Source: Mugil cephalus
Taxonomy: Eukaryota; Chordata; Actinopteri; Mugiliformes; Mugilidae
Length of the DNA: 64,000 bases
Direction: 5' to 3'
Assembly (NCBI RefSeq): GCF_022458985.1
Contig: NC_061779.1
Coordinates: 15,731,001-15,795,000, forward strand
Shown here piece by piece: positions 23,680 to 34,500 of this stretch. Both the position numbers and the translations under genes were made by a program. Under the pieces are notes generated by a model. That model was not told where the DNA came from and made no database searches. It saw only the letters and a program-made list of their open reading frames with translations. Positions within the stretch are counted from its first letter, which is position 1. The number at the start of each line of letters is the position of its first letter.

Positions 23680-23708
23680 AGTCCTTTGCAGATATTTTGC
23701 AAAGGACT
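23680..23708 (+). repeat. Perfect 11-bp inverted repeat in the zwilch 3' UTR
   Basis: AGTCCTTTGCA and TGCAAAGGACT are exact reverse complements separated by 7 bases, so the zwilch 3' UTR (and any antisense lctl 3' UTR) could fold a stable short hairpin here. Confidence 0.85.
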
Positions 23709-23794
23709 AGTAGCCACATTTTATTGTTACATTTGTTGCTCAAGATGGTCGTTGAAATTTCTAAGGAGTTTCGTGCCGACAACAGTTTTATGCA

Positions 23795-23800
23795 AATAAA
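23795..23800 (+). promoter_or_regulatory. zwilch poly(A) signal
   Basis: First canonical AATAAA after the stop codon, 250 bases downstream, followed by a GT-containing region. It gives a 3' UTR of about 270 nt. Confidence 0.7.
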
Positions 23801-23862
23801 AACACAAAGTACAGTCGTACGTCATAAGGACTGTTTGCAATGGCAGCATTCCACAGCAGTGT

Positions 23863-23868
23863 TTTAAT
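23863..23868 (-). promoter_or_regulatory. Candidate lctl poly(A) signal
   Basis: ATTAAA on the minus strand, about 235 bases past the lctl stop. A canonical minus-strand AATAAA is further on at 23720-23725, inside the zwilch 3' UTR. If that one is used, the two convergent 3' UTRs overlap. Confidence 0.4.
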
Positions 23869-24100
23869 AACATGTTGCAGAGGAATCCACAGTGTTTAAG
23901 TGCCTGCTGCTAAATGTATCATTATAAACCAGTCATTTTACAGCTAACACCATAGGCACACCAAATGAATGAAGTCAGTAATTCTCTTCAGTTTACACAA
24001 TAAATGTATATTCACACATGATCCATTAAAGAAATGAATGCATTGTGAGTGCACGATTTGTGTCTGTGGTAAATTTTGTGATTGTAAACACGCACACGCT

Positions 24101-27100
24101 CTAGTTGCGCCTCCGCAGCAGGAACATGAGGAAAATGGCACTGAGCAAAATAGAGAGCGTACACACGGTGGGAACAACGATCTCAGTAACCATCTCCATG
24201 TGGCTGGTCAGAGGGTCTGCGAAGCACACGCACATTCATTAAAAACTCAGGTCATTATCGGCATTATTAATATTATTGTTGTACAGTCCACACATTGCAC
24301 ACAAAGCGAGTAATGACGCTCAAGCACAGCACTCAAAGGGTTAATATCTTTCTCTAAATCAAGTTTTATCTGATTTAAATTGAGCACAAGGGGATTCTTA
24401 CCATGTATAAGTCTTAGAATATTGGCAGCAGTACTCCGCTGTTCCTCTAATAAAAAAAGAGAGAGTACTCAGAGTTGATCAACGACACTTTAACCCTTTG
24501 AGAACTGCAGGCAGCTACTGGGGAAAGTTTCAGAAAGCAGCATTTGCACCACAGCCAGATCGTTGTCTCAAATCCAATCCTCCGATAATGTTTTTTATTA
24601 TTACGAGCCATCAGCCATCATGGCAGAACATTATGTCGAAGTTTTGATTCCTAAATTCAATTGAGATACGTCATGGACCGTTTCACCGCTATTATGTTAT
24701 CTGGTTAAATTGGGCCGCATGTTTAGTGAAGTACCCCGCAGGCAAAAGTCCACCTGTCGGCATTTTGCTTTTTGGGTTTTTAATGAGGCCGCTGTGAAAT
24801 TAAAAGGGCTGTTATCTTAAATTAGATTTGAGCACGCTGGCAAAAACAGTGAATGAAGAAATCTTTGCACGGTGTGTACAAGGGATGGTGTTAAACGGCA
24901 GAGGCCTAAGTGTTAGTCAGAAACGAAAACACAGTCACAAAGCAAGCAACAAAAGGAAATGGATTACATTAACAGGAGGTATGGACCCTCAACGTGCTAA
25001 ACCTCATCATGCACTGGCCAAACCTTTGGCATTTCTGCATGTTCCTTGGACTTTCTTCTAGCTGGAGGGGCAAACAAAGAAGATGTCTTAGATATTCTGT
25101 GCAAGATTTTTGAAACCGGGTTTTGTATTTCTACAATTAGTACGGCTACTAATTTGTTCATGTGTGTTCCGGTACGCTCGGAGAACAGAAACACATATTC
25201 AAGTCAAATTATTATGATTATTTTATTTTAACTACTGGGAAATTTTTCTCTTCGTATTTGGACCAGAATCTTTATTTGTTTACCCCAGCTAGTCATCACT
25301 GACAAACACAACGCGGGAGGCTCTAGACAAACTCACCTGCAGCTAGGAGCTGGTTGCTAGAAGAGCAGGTCTCGACAGCCTTCCTCCTCCAGTTTTCAAC
25401 CTATGAAGAGTCAGGAGACAATCGGAAATATTAAGAGGTGTATTTTTGGGCGTAGGTGATCACATACCAACGTCTTAATGTATTCAGAGGCGTTTGGGTT
25501 GAGGCCTTTGCAGTGAGCGCTCTGTCTCTCACCTCTCTTTGATTGGGAAATCCATTGGAGCTGATGATGCGTTTGTAAAACTGAACTGAGGCTTTGGGGT
25601 AGCGAGGCTTGTTTTTGTTCCTGAAGTCCACGTAGTACAAGCCAAATCTCTCCGAGTACCCTTCGTCCCACTCGAACTTGTCCAGCAGCGACCATGCGGT
25701 GTAGCCCTTCACGTTGACTCCGTCTTTGATCGCTGAGTGACGCACACAGCAGGGAGCTTTAGAACCACGTAAGCATTCTCTTTATTTTGAGCATCACTCA
25801 CCGGTTCACTTACCTTTCAGCATCTCATTGATGTAGTCCTTGTAATACTGTATCCTCCACTCATCACACAGCTCTGTGCACAGCATTTTCTCCGAGACTC
25901 CGTTCTCAGTCACATAAATCATTGGGTTTCCATACTGAATCTAGATGGGGAACAAATCAATATGACGGGAAATGTCATAAAAAGGTTCCGCTTGGGAGTT
26001 CCAGCTGCACAAATGCCAGCTCTGTGATATTTCACCGTGAGTCACCTTGACAAAATTGAGCAGACGCCGGAAACCCCAGGGCACGGAGTAGAGCCACTCA
26101 GATCCAGGGTCGGGCCAGCGTGGGTCAACCAGCTCAGCCAGGTCCCGGTCTGTGAAGTAACTACTGCTGCTACGAACTGACGGGTAGTTCTTCTGGGTGA
26201 TGTAGCGGGTGGTGAAATGGCCGATGCCGAGGAAGTCGCAGGTGCCCTTTATGTAGCTCTTCTCCTGAGGGGAAAATGCTGGCAGTCGAGACGTCCCGAG
26301 GCCCTGTTGGACGCTCTTCCTCCCTGAAGCAGACAAGGAGCAATCGGTTAATTCCCCGCTGGTAGATATTACTTTAATAGCATTGACAGTTTAACTTACC
26401 AATGAAGTCTTTCATCACTTGAGGGTAGTCTCCATGAAAGACAGGCGTTGCAAACCAGCCCAGGTAGAACTGGACGTATCTCTCAGCAGCTTCGATGTCT
26501 TTCTGGTTGCTGATGTCCACTGGCTCTCCCCAGTCCCCCGACAGAGAGATGCCAACCATGCCTGCAGATATGAAAAGCAGATCTCATCACAGTCAGACAG
26601 ATAAATGCTGAATTACCGAACTGTGCATCCCTTTACCTTTTTGTTTCCCCCTCCACTGGGTATCGTAAGTGTGCCAGACTTTAGCGTGCGCCTGTCAAAC
26701 GATACATACGCTTCAATGCAAGTTCTTAATTGATTCATATGTGATTATTTGCACTCTCATACCTTTATTATGTGATGTGCAGCCTTGTATGCCCCGGTTC
26801 CTTTCAGCTTCAATCCAGGAGCGTGTTCACCTGTCTCATAGCCTTCTACTGCTACCGACTGTGGTCATGTTTTGATGCAACAATACCGCTGTCAGTACAC
26901 GTACAAACTTGTGCATATGTTGGACTATTCACTGTGAACATACCCACGGATTGTTGAAGGTGATCCAGTACTTCACTCGGTTGCCAAATCTTTCAAAGCA
27001 CAGGTTGGCAAACTCATTGAAATGATTGACCATGCTCACATTCTGCCATCCACCATATTTTTCTTGTAAGACCTAGACAAGCAAATGACACGGTGCGTTA

Positions 27101-27920
27101 TTTGAAAAGTTACCAAGGCTGAAGCCGCCCATTTCTTTGCACACCGACCTGTGGAAGATCCCAGTGATACAGGGTGACAATGGGAGTGATTTTGCTGTCC
27201 AGTAGGTGGTCAATCAGTTGATCATAGTACTGAATTCCCTTTTCGTTTATATGGTCAGCTGCAAATGAGTGTAGAGAAATATAAGTTTCGGTTTTACGTC
27301 GACTTTAATTAATAGTTGTTACTCACATTTAATGCCGGTGGGGATGAGTCTGGGCCAGGAGATGGAGAAACGATAGTGGTTGAGCTTCAGCTCCTTCATG
27401 AGAGTAACATCGTCCTGTACGAGGAACATTAAGTGGAAACATTTAGACATCTTTGTACCAAGTTCCATTACCTGTTCTCTCAGACACGTCACACTCGATC
27501 ACCTTGACTTTGTAGTATCCCTCACACGAGGAATCCCCGGTTTCGTTCTGTTGGATTCTGCCTTTCTTGTGACTGAACACATCCCAGATGCTTAGTCCTT
27601 TTCCATCTTTGTCCCAGGCTCCTTCTGTTTGATAGGCTGAACTTCCGGCGCCCCATGAAAATCCTAAAAAATACAACACCGGCCACGTCTTAGGAGGACT
27701 AATGGCAGAAATGACAAAATAATTAACTTACAACATTTATCTTTCTGATCTAGAACAAACTGTGTGTGTGTGTGTGTTTGTGTGTGTGTGTACCACTTGG
27801 AAAAGTGCCATAATAGAAGGAGCTGTGGTCGTTCTTTGTCCAGTCGAAGTCCTCAGCCGCAGACAGACACAGCACCAACATAAGCACATGGCACACACAG
27901 AGTGCACAGCGGGGCAGCAT
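24101..27920 (-). CDS. lctl: Lactase-like protein (GH1/klotho-related, membrane anchored), 14 coding exons, 585 aa
   Basis: Single-pass membrane protein of the glycoside hydrolase 1 fold; the mammalian orthologue (Klph/gamma-klotho) is important in the lens. Exons (minus): 27920-27794, 27663-27503, 27414-27327, 27258-27149, 27072-26944, 26858-26763, 26691-26637, 26561-26400, 26323-26046, 25940-25814, 25732-25533, 25400-25337, 24446-24402, 24216-24101; all phases agree. Visible: signal peptide (1-22), [20 protein letters not shown], the catalytic-loop motif TFNNP (200-204), nucleophile motif YVTENG (E414), [19 protein letters not shown], and a C-terminal transmembrane helix (about 560-581) followed by RRRN. 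The usual acid/base Glu of TFNEP is Asn, so hydrolase activity is doubtful. The 45-nt exon 13 preserves frame and may be skipped, giving 570 aa (human 567). A CA repeat begins at the exon 1 donor. Confidence 0.93.
24402..24446 (-). CDS. lctl: Probable 45-nt cassette exon of lctl
   Basis: Acceptor with a long pyrimidine tract (CTCTCTCTTTTTTTATTAG) and strong donor (GTAAGAA) flank 45 nt that continue the reading frame from exon 12 and into exon 14. It adds 15 residues ([15 protein letters not shown] when joined) just outside the transmembrane helix. Removing it joins LLAA directly to [10 protein letters not shown], which is the arrangement I recall for mammalian LCTL, so it is either teleost-specific or alternatively spliced. 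Confidence 0.65.
27761..27791. repeat. TG/CA microsatellite at the lctl exon 1 donor
   Basis: About 15 TG units with one TTTG break on the plus strand. On the lctl strand the CA repeat starts at intron position +3, directly after the GT. Confidence 0.95.
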
Positions 27921-29137
27921 GGTACTCCTGAGTCTGCAGCACAGTTACTGTCCCTCACCAGTGTCTGCGCACAGACAAGAACCAGTCAGCATTTACACTC
28001 AATGGTCTGGGGCAAACGTGTTAAATAAAATACGAAAACAAATCTGTATTGAAAACAGGAGAAAACTTAATATAATCACAATAGACTCGTCAAGCAGCCT
28101 GGAAGCATCCAATGTGATAGACTGCGGGGGGTCCCACGTCCCTAATGCAAACTCAAATGCCACTATTCAGACTCAATGGAGTGGAAGCTCATCGTGCTGA
28201 TGCAGACAGATCCCATACAAACAGTGGTTTCACCTCTGTAAGCAAAGCTAATGTTAGAGAGGTTGATATACGTATTTACTGTGTTCAATCACATGATGTT
28301 GATGCGCGCAAATGGTCCAGCGTGGATACAATAAGTCTCATTATTCAGAAAATTGTTTGTCACACATACTGTGTTTTGTAAATAATTTGTCATTTCGGAG
28401 TATTGCATCATGTTTGTCTTATAGTCCAATAAATCTAGAGTGAGTGCTAAATAAAATAACACTTTGGATATTTTTTATCTGAAACAAAATAACTTTATAA
28501 CCTAAATACTAATGTGCCTACAGTTCTCTACACAGACTTGATATACTTCTGGAAGTTTTTCATGCAAATGTTATTAATTAAGCTGCTTAATTTCAGTTGC
28601 AAACTCATTTTAAATCACTTATGTAAATCTCAGAACCATCCATGTCCAATTACCTGTGAAACTTATGAAGAAAGCATTTGCAGCAGGTCCTTGTCCTGAG
28701 CTCAAGTCCGTGGGTGAATGGGAGCTTCTCCTGGAACAGCAGATCAGGTAGAAAGCTGTATGTATCTATTGGAGCGGCCTCTATTGTACGTTCCCCCTGT
28801 TGAAGCGCCACCCTTCTCCAGAGCTGTCCCTGCTGTCAGGGGGTGAAAGCTGGCCTTATTGTGAAGCTCGCTGTATTGTTTTAACTGTTTAGAAAATGCT
28901 GAATGGTTTTCTCGTGGAAAGTGTTGGCACTGCATTACCCGTTTGCCTGGGTTAGTTTGGGACACAGATATTACCTGAACTCAGTATCTGAGAATATAAA
29001 AGTAATCCGTTCTCTTAAATTACCATGAGTAAACAATCACCTAATATGAAATACATTACTCTGTGGTGTAAACTTTGCTTTTGTGAAACTAAAGGTGTGC
29101 GTTGTAGAAATCACTCAAGTGAGACCTATGGAAAACA
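27921..29137. other. Spacer between lctl 5' end and snapc5 3' end
   Basis: Holds the lctl promoter/5' UTR (just above 27921) and AT-rich DNA. The block 28680-28960 is less AT-rich, with CCTCTATTGT and CTGTATTGTT, which resemble SOX sites. No reading frame here looks like protein. Confidence 0.55.
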
Positions 29138-29143
29138 TTTATT
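29138..29143 (-). promoter_or_regulatory. Candidate snapc5 poly(A) signal
   Basis: AATAAA on the minus strand about 420 bases past the snapc5 stop, the first canonical hexamer on that strand. Confidence 0.4.
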
Positions 29144-29562
29144 TTGTGCTTACAATTATTATTTCGTACGTAATGCAAACATAGTATCTTCTTATATGGC
29201 CCAGCCATACATTTTCATCAACAGACACATCTCACCATCCGATTTTTGATTTTTAAGTGAACTGCTGCGCTCCTTCTCATCCTCAAAACACACTATAGGT
29301 CTAATATAGCTATAAGCACCTAATAACACTGTCTTACTGCATATCAGTGAGATGTTTCTCACTAAATTTGACACGACTAACATGTGTGAGATTTGGATGG
29401 CATGCCTTAAGTCGGGCAAAGGAGAAGATATACAGCACCACACATCATTTCACTGTAACTGATACTCCATCCAAATAAATTAAACTTCTTAACTGGTAAT
29501 ACAAAACGGGCAAACAAACAGACATCAGTCAGCTCCTGAAAAAACGGGACACCCCCTGAATC

Positions 29563-30942
29563 TCAATAGTCATCCTCCTCCCCATCATCTTCCTCAGGTA
29601 CAAACTGGAGCTCATTCTCATCTTCGTCCTCCTCCTCTTCGTCTTCTTCTTCGTCGTCTTCCTCCTCCTCTTCCTCTTCCATATCATAATCTACAGCGGC
29701 ATTCAGTAGGAGTTTGGTTCGGTTGATCTCGCTCTCATCATCAAGATTAATGTGAACCTGGGGAAGTAAGAATAAATGTTAAAAGGCCCCAACTGTGTGT
29801 GCAATGCAGAGCTTTGAAGTGAGCCTTAAAAACAAGTGTGACTTCATACTACGAAGCAGATGTGTGAATATGATGGAAGGCAAAGATGAAGCCTGCATGG
29901 GAGTGTCTGTCTTCATGCAATAAGCACAGTATACACACCTTTGACTCTGCACACGTAATTGCTTAATGAGCATAGCTGGCTACAACCTCAAAGCAGCTCC
30001 TAACAACATGACCAGCGGTAGCCATCATATACAGCTTAATCATGATCACGTACACAAAGAGAGCTTGTGTCTGAACGGACACGAGACTGATGTAAATCTT
30101 CTCATTTAGCTCCAGGCACAAAGTGAATACATGTGTTTAGGGTTGGAGGTTAAGGGAACATGAGCACAATTTGTTCAGTGTAGTCGACAATGAAGGAGTG
30201 TATTTAATCGTATCACATAATTCAGTCTCTCAATTGCTAAATGGCAAAAACATGACACCAAAGAAGCCTTCAAATATCTCTTAATGACAACAACTAATTT
30301 CAACAATGGTTGCCCTAAAACATTACGTTGCTGACTACACGCACTACAACAATGACCAGAATAAGAAGAAAAAGAAGAAGAATGGCCATTACCCATAACT
30401 TAAATGATTAAAAATAACTGTGTACACAGCAAACAAAACATGATTGCTTGGCTGTGTTTGCCTTAGTTGTACTGCACTGACGCACTGGAGTAATTACATT
30501 TACTGGAGCACACATAAACACGCAAACCAATTTCCTGTCTTAACGTCATTACTTAGAGTAACTTGATATAAGTGTGAAAGTAACTGCAGCCCCTGAGGTT
30601 ATCCAGGCTTAAAAGCAACAAAAACATGATGGTGAACGTCCTAGTATGACACTTGCGTCCTGATGTGTTCTCTGGCTCAGTGATTTACCTCGGTTTCTTG
30701 GGATGAGCGCTGAGAAGCTCCTTCTTCTGACTGAGCATTAATAATAGACTTCAAGGCCCCCTCTTCGAACTGTAACACACAATGGAAACACAGTATGTAA
30801 ACCGCAGGCATGGACACCTACACGGTCATACCGTCATACAACTCATGCTCACCTTCAGTCTGTTCAGCTGGTCCTGTAACATGACTTTGATCTTGAGAAG
30901 AGTTTCCTCTTCCTTCTTCAGCTCCTGCAAACGGCTGTGCAT
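29563..30942 (-). CDS. snapc5: snRNA-activating protein complex subunit 5 (SNAP19), 3 coding exons, 121 aa
   Basis: Small subunit of SNAPc, the factor that binds the proximal sequence element of snRNA promoters for RNA polymerase II and III in the nucleus. Coding exons (minus): 30942-30853, 30769-30689, 29757-29563. The N-terminus MHSRLQELKKEEETLLKIKV then MLQDQLNRLK is a predicted coiled coil, nearly identical in pattern to the human N-terminus. The middle is Ser/Glu rich. The tail is a long Glu/Asp run (about residues 76-121), extended relative to the roughly 98-residue human protein, which ends in a shorter acidic run. The start is the first ATG in the second transcript exon (acceptor at 30975); a noncoding first exon with donor at 31451 is likely. 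Confidence 0.9.
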
Positions 30943-31451
30943 GTTTACTGCTGCAGTCAGACCATTCCTCAGCACTGGAAGAGACCAAAGTCAAGAAAGA
31001 TGATTCACTCCTCTATGTTTTACCCTTGTTGATTACAGCGGAGAGAGACGAAATGTGTATGCTTGGTGTTATAGACGATCATCATTAAACTCATATTAGA
31101 CTACACGTTCTAATTAACCTGGTTCCTATAGTTCCTCTTCCTGTAATATCTATTGAAATTTAATGTAACAACATTGGGATTCATTAGGCACCGTTAAACG
31201 GATAAAACAATGTTATAAAACACGACAGTTATCACATCCCGTTATGAGCAGTAAAGTGTGTCTTTTATTGTTATTATTATTATTTTTTTAATGACAAGTA
31301 TATTGTGTCGCTAGTGCTTGCTAGCTGATCCTCAAAACAAAACCGATGAATAGCGGTAGCGCAAAATTATAATTTATCTCCCCCCATGCAGGACAAAAAC
31401 TAAGCATGAGACTACTACCTCTGTTTATAAATTCTTCTTACAGCTCCATAC

Positions 31452-31565
31452 CAGCGTGAAAACCACTGATGCGCGGGACAACGTGCCTTCGGAGCGTTTG
31501 CTTTGCTTACTGACAGCTGACTTGTTGTGCTACAGCTACGGCTACGAGCTAAAGTTTGGCTCCTG
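31452..31565 (-). promoter_or_regulatory. Probable snapc5 noncoding exon 1 and promoter
   Basis: Sequence with several CpGs, unlike the AT-rich flanks. A donor-like G|GTATGG at 31452/31451 on the minus strand fits the acceptor of exon 2 (30974). The start site is not defined. Confidence 0.4.
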
Positions 31566-34500
31566 AGGCGGATGTGCGGTCACATCCGGGATTAATGCGG
31601 CTTTGGGTGCTGTCGGAGAACTCACCGCTTAACTTCGAGATGGAAATAGGAGGTTTACTGTTGATATCTATTTAAAGAGTGTTGCTTGAATTAACTGGTT
31701 TAACCATAAACTCGTGGTACGATTAATTTGGTCAATTACCTTTCTTATATGTATAATTTTAATTATTTGTTCTTATTCTCTGCCTTCACATGAATTGAAA
31801 GCAGAAAATACGACTCCACGATAAGCAATGAAAGGCATCATTCACGGTCAAGAACCGTTGGATATGGCGACATCTTGTGTTAAAGCGGTGGTAACTGCGT
31901 CTTCTCCTTTCAGTAAATACGAGTTCATAAAGTCAGTCTTTCAACTGAACGGGGCTTTTTGATGGTAAGAAAACCTCGCAGCGTCTTTCTATCAAGCACC
32001 AACATTTTCTCACAGCAACTGAAATCGGTTTGACTAAGTGGCCACGAGTTAGCTACCTTAGCTAATTAACGTCAACGTGTATCAATGCAACTGTTTCCTG
32101 CCATTGCTTATCAATGGCCGTCCTTTTTTCCTCAAAGACAGGTTTGAAGTGGCAGGTGTCAACTTTACGATGCCAGGAAGCCTAATTTGTAACAAATGTA
32201 GTTCATGTGTTAGTCTCCCCTATAAAACACAAGGGTCATACTGGTGGAAGACAAACGCTGCAACTTCAACACACAGATGCACGGTGCAAATTGGGTTTAC
32301 ACTGTAAATAACAGTTGTAATGTGATAGAAGCAAGACCTGCATTGCAAACGTAGATTTATGACAGTATGTGGCAGAGGTCTGAGCATTTTCAGTCGGAAG
32401 CAGGGATATATGTCATGGCAAGGAGCCTCCAGGATGTTCAGGATCGCCATGTATGCTCTGTTTAAAGGAGTAACATAGGCCTCTGTGTTGATCCAAGTAT
32501 CTGGCCTGGCTACAAGCAATTATTCAGCAGTATTGCAATTTACCTGCAAAGCATGTCCCTCCTAAACCCCACTGTACCTTCGCCTCCACTGAAAGAGAGC
32601 AATAAAGTAGATAATGAATTCAGCGAGAACTTAAATAAATCACAGATGGAACTCGCTGATGTGAACAAGATCTGAACCGGCTTTTAATCAGTCCTCAGAA
32701 ATGTTTGAAGAGCCCCATTAGGTCCTTTATAGGATTTCTCGACTAAGTCCGACCAGATGTGTGCGTTGATAATCACAGCCCGCAGGCACGGCTGGAGACT
32801 AACAATGGAGCCCAGCCAAAAGGAGAGGCATACCTGTCTCTGTTCACACACATGAAAACAGGACTGCGGTAGGATGTAGGTTTCTCAGATTTCCTCATTT
32901 TTGCCTTTCCTCCCTTGATATTGAGGTTTTACATTCTTGGGATTATGGAGGCTTAGAAAGGGGGTTGTGGTCAGGGAACATCACCACAGCAGAATGGGGT
33001 TGGACACTTGCTGTTTAATGTAAGGTCTCATAATATAGATATTAAGCAGCTGCACCAATCCTTTATTTATATTCGTGAATAAGCACATTAATAGATGCAT
33101 AAAGGATGTAGTGAGAAGCAGTATAAAAAAAATAAAAATCAACCCCTCTTTAACCAGATGCCCTCTGATTAAGGAATGTTTTAGGTAAATTCTTACAGAA
33201 ACTCCAAAGAAGTCTAGTGAAAGGTCCCATCAACAACATTATTTTAATGAATTCGTACATAGGTGAAAAGTATGTGTTGGAATTGAACTCTTTTTGTCTA
33301 CTTGACGTAGGCTGGCGTAGGCTATATTTGGAGGTCTTAATTCCCTGCACCACAGAAGTATTTCCTTCTGCCTCAAATCTTGGCTTCATGACACTTATAT
33401 TGTACAGTTTATGTTGAAACATTGTAAAAAAAAAAAAAAAAAAATAAGGTGGATGTAGTGTGTGGTGCAGTTAAATTGTATTGAATTAAACACAAGTCTG
33501 TCTGTTTTTCAGCCCAGCCCATTATTTATAAAAATAATAGAAACGTGCTGAATGCCACAACCTTCAATGCACTTACATCTGTCATTTCTGTGATACTTAA
33601 CACCTCGCAGCACACAAAGTTCCCCCTACATGATTTTATTTTCCAGAATTTCCCCCTTTTATCTCACTCGTGAAGTAGGCCATTGGGTAGACTTGTGTTT
33701 CTAATTACATTTTGTGAAAACAATGTGTATTGTCTGTGTTTTGTCAGGTTAAATGCAGCCGTCCAGTGCAACACAGTGCCAGCACTGAAGACCCAACGAC
33801 AAGATGACGCACAACGGCACAGGTCAAGAAGTGGGTGTCCATGTGTGTCTGATGTAGCTTTGAAATGAAACAGTTGTGACATTGTTCATTGTGCTGCAAT
33901 TTCTGGAACAACCAACAGGTGTACAACTGTGTACTCAATATACAACTGCAATATCATTCCTGAATTATACACTAAGATAGATAGTTTGTGCGTAATAGAG
34001 GCAATAGAACCTCAGACGTATAAGTTCATGGTTTCAAAAACATAAACCTAAAACATACAATATGACAAAAAAATTCAATTCGGTATAGCCCGCTTTGAAA
34101 AATTGCTAATCTAGCACAGAACAGTTTTTACAAAACACAAAATTACTCATAGAATCTTTCTGTGCTGTGTATAGTGACAATTAGAATTAATTACATGTAT
34201 GTCAGTCTGCTAATGGATGTAATGACCGTTCATTATAGTACAGTTCATTTGTGGTATGTGACCATGTGATAGAACATGATTGTTTTGCGAGCCAAGCACA
34301 TACAGGAAGGCTTGGGATCTGAAACTAGAGCTGTGTGTCAGTGCGGTAGAGTCCTCAAGGATTTGAGGGTCAGAAGAAAAGGTGGTCTGAGGCGTGCGCC
34401 CCAATACCCAGCTGCCATCCTCCCAGCGCAGACATGAGAGGCCCCACTGCGGCACGAGGGTTTTACTTGGAGCCTGTTTCATCAGCTTGAAGGTGGCTAA

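Noticed and set aside
33424-33448. Poly-A run that might mark a processed retrocopy
   Set aside because: No coding sequence or target duplication precedes it; treated as simple sequence.
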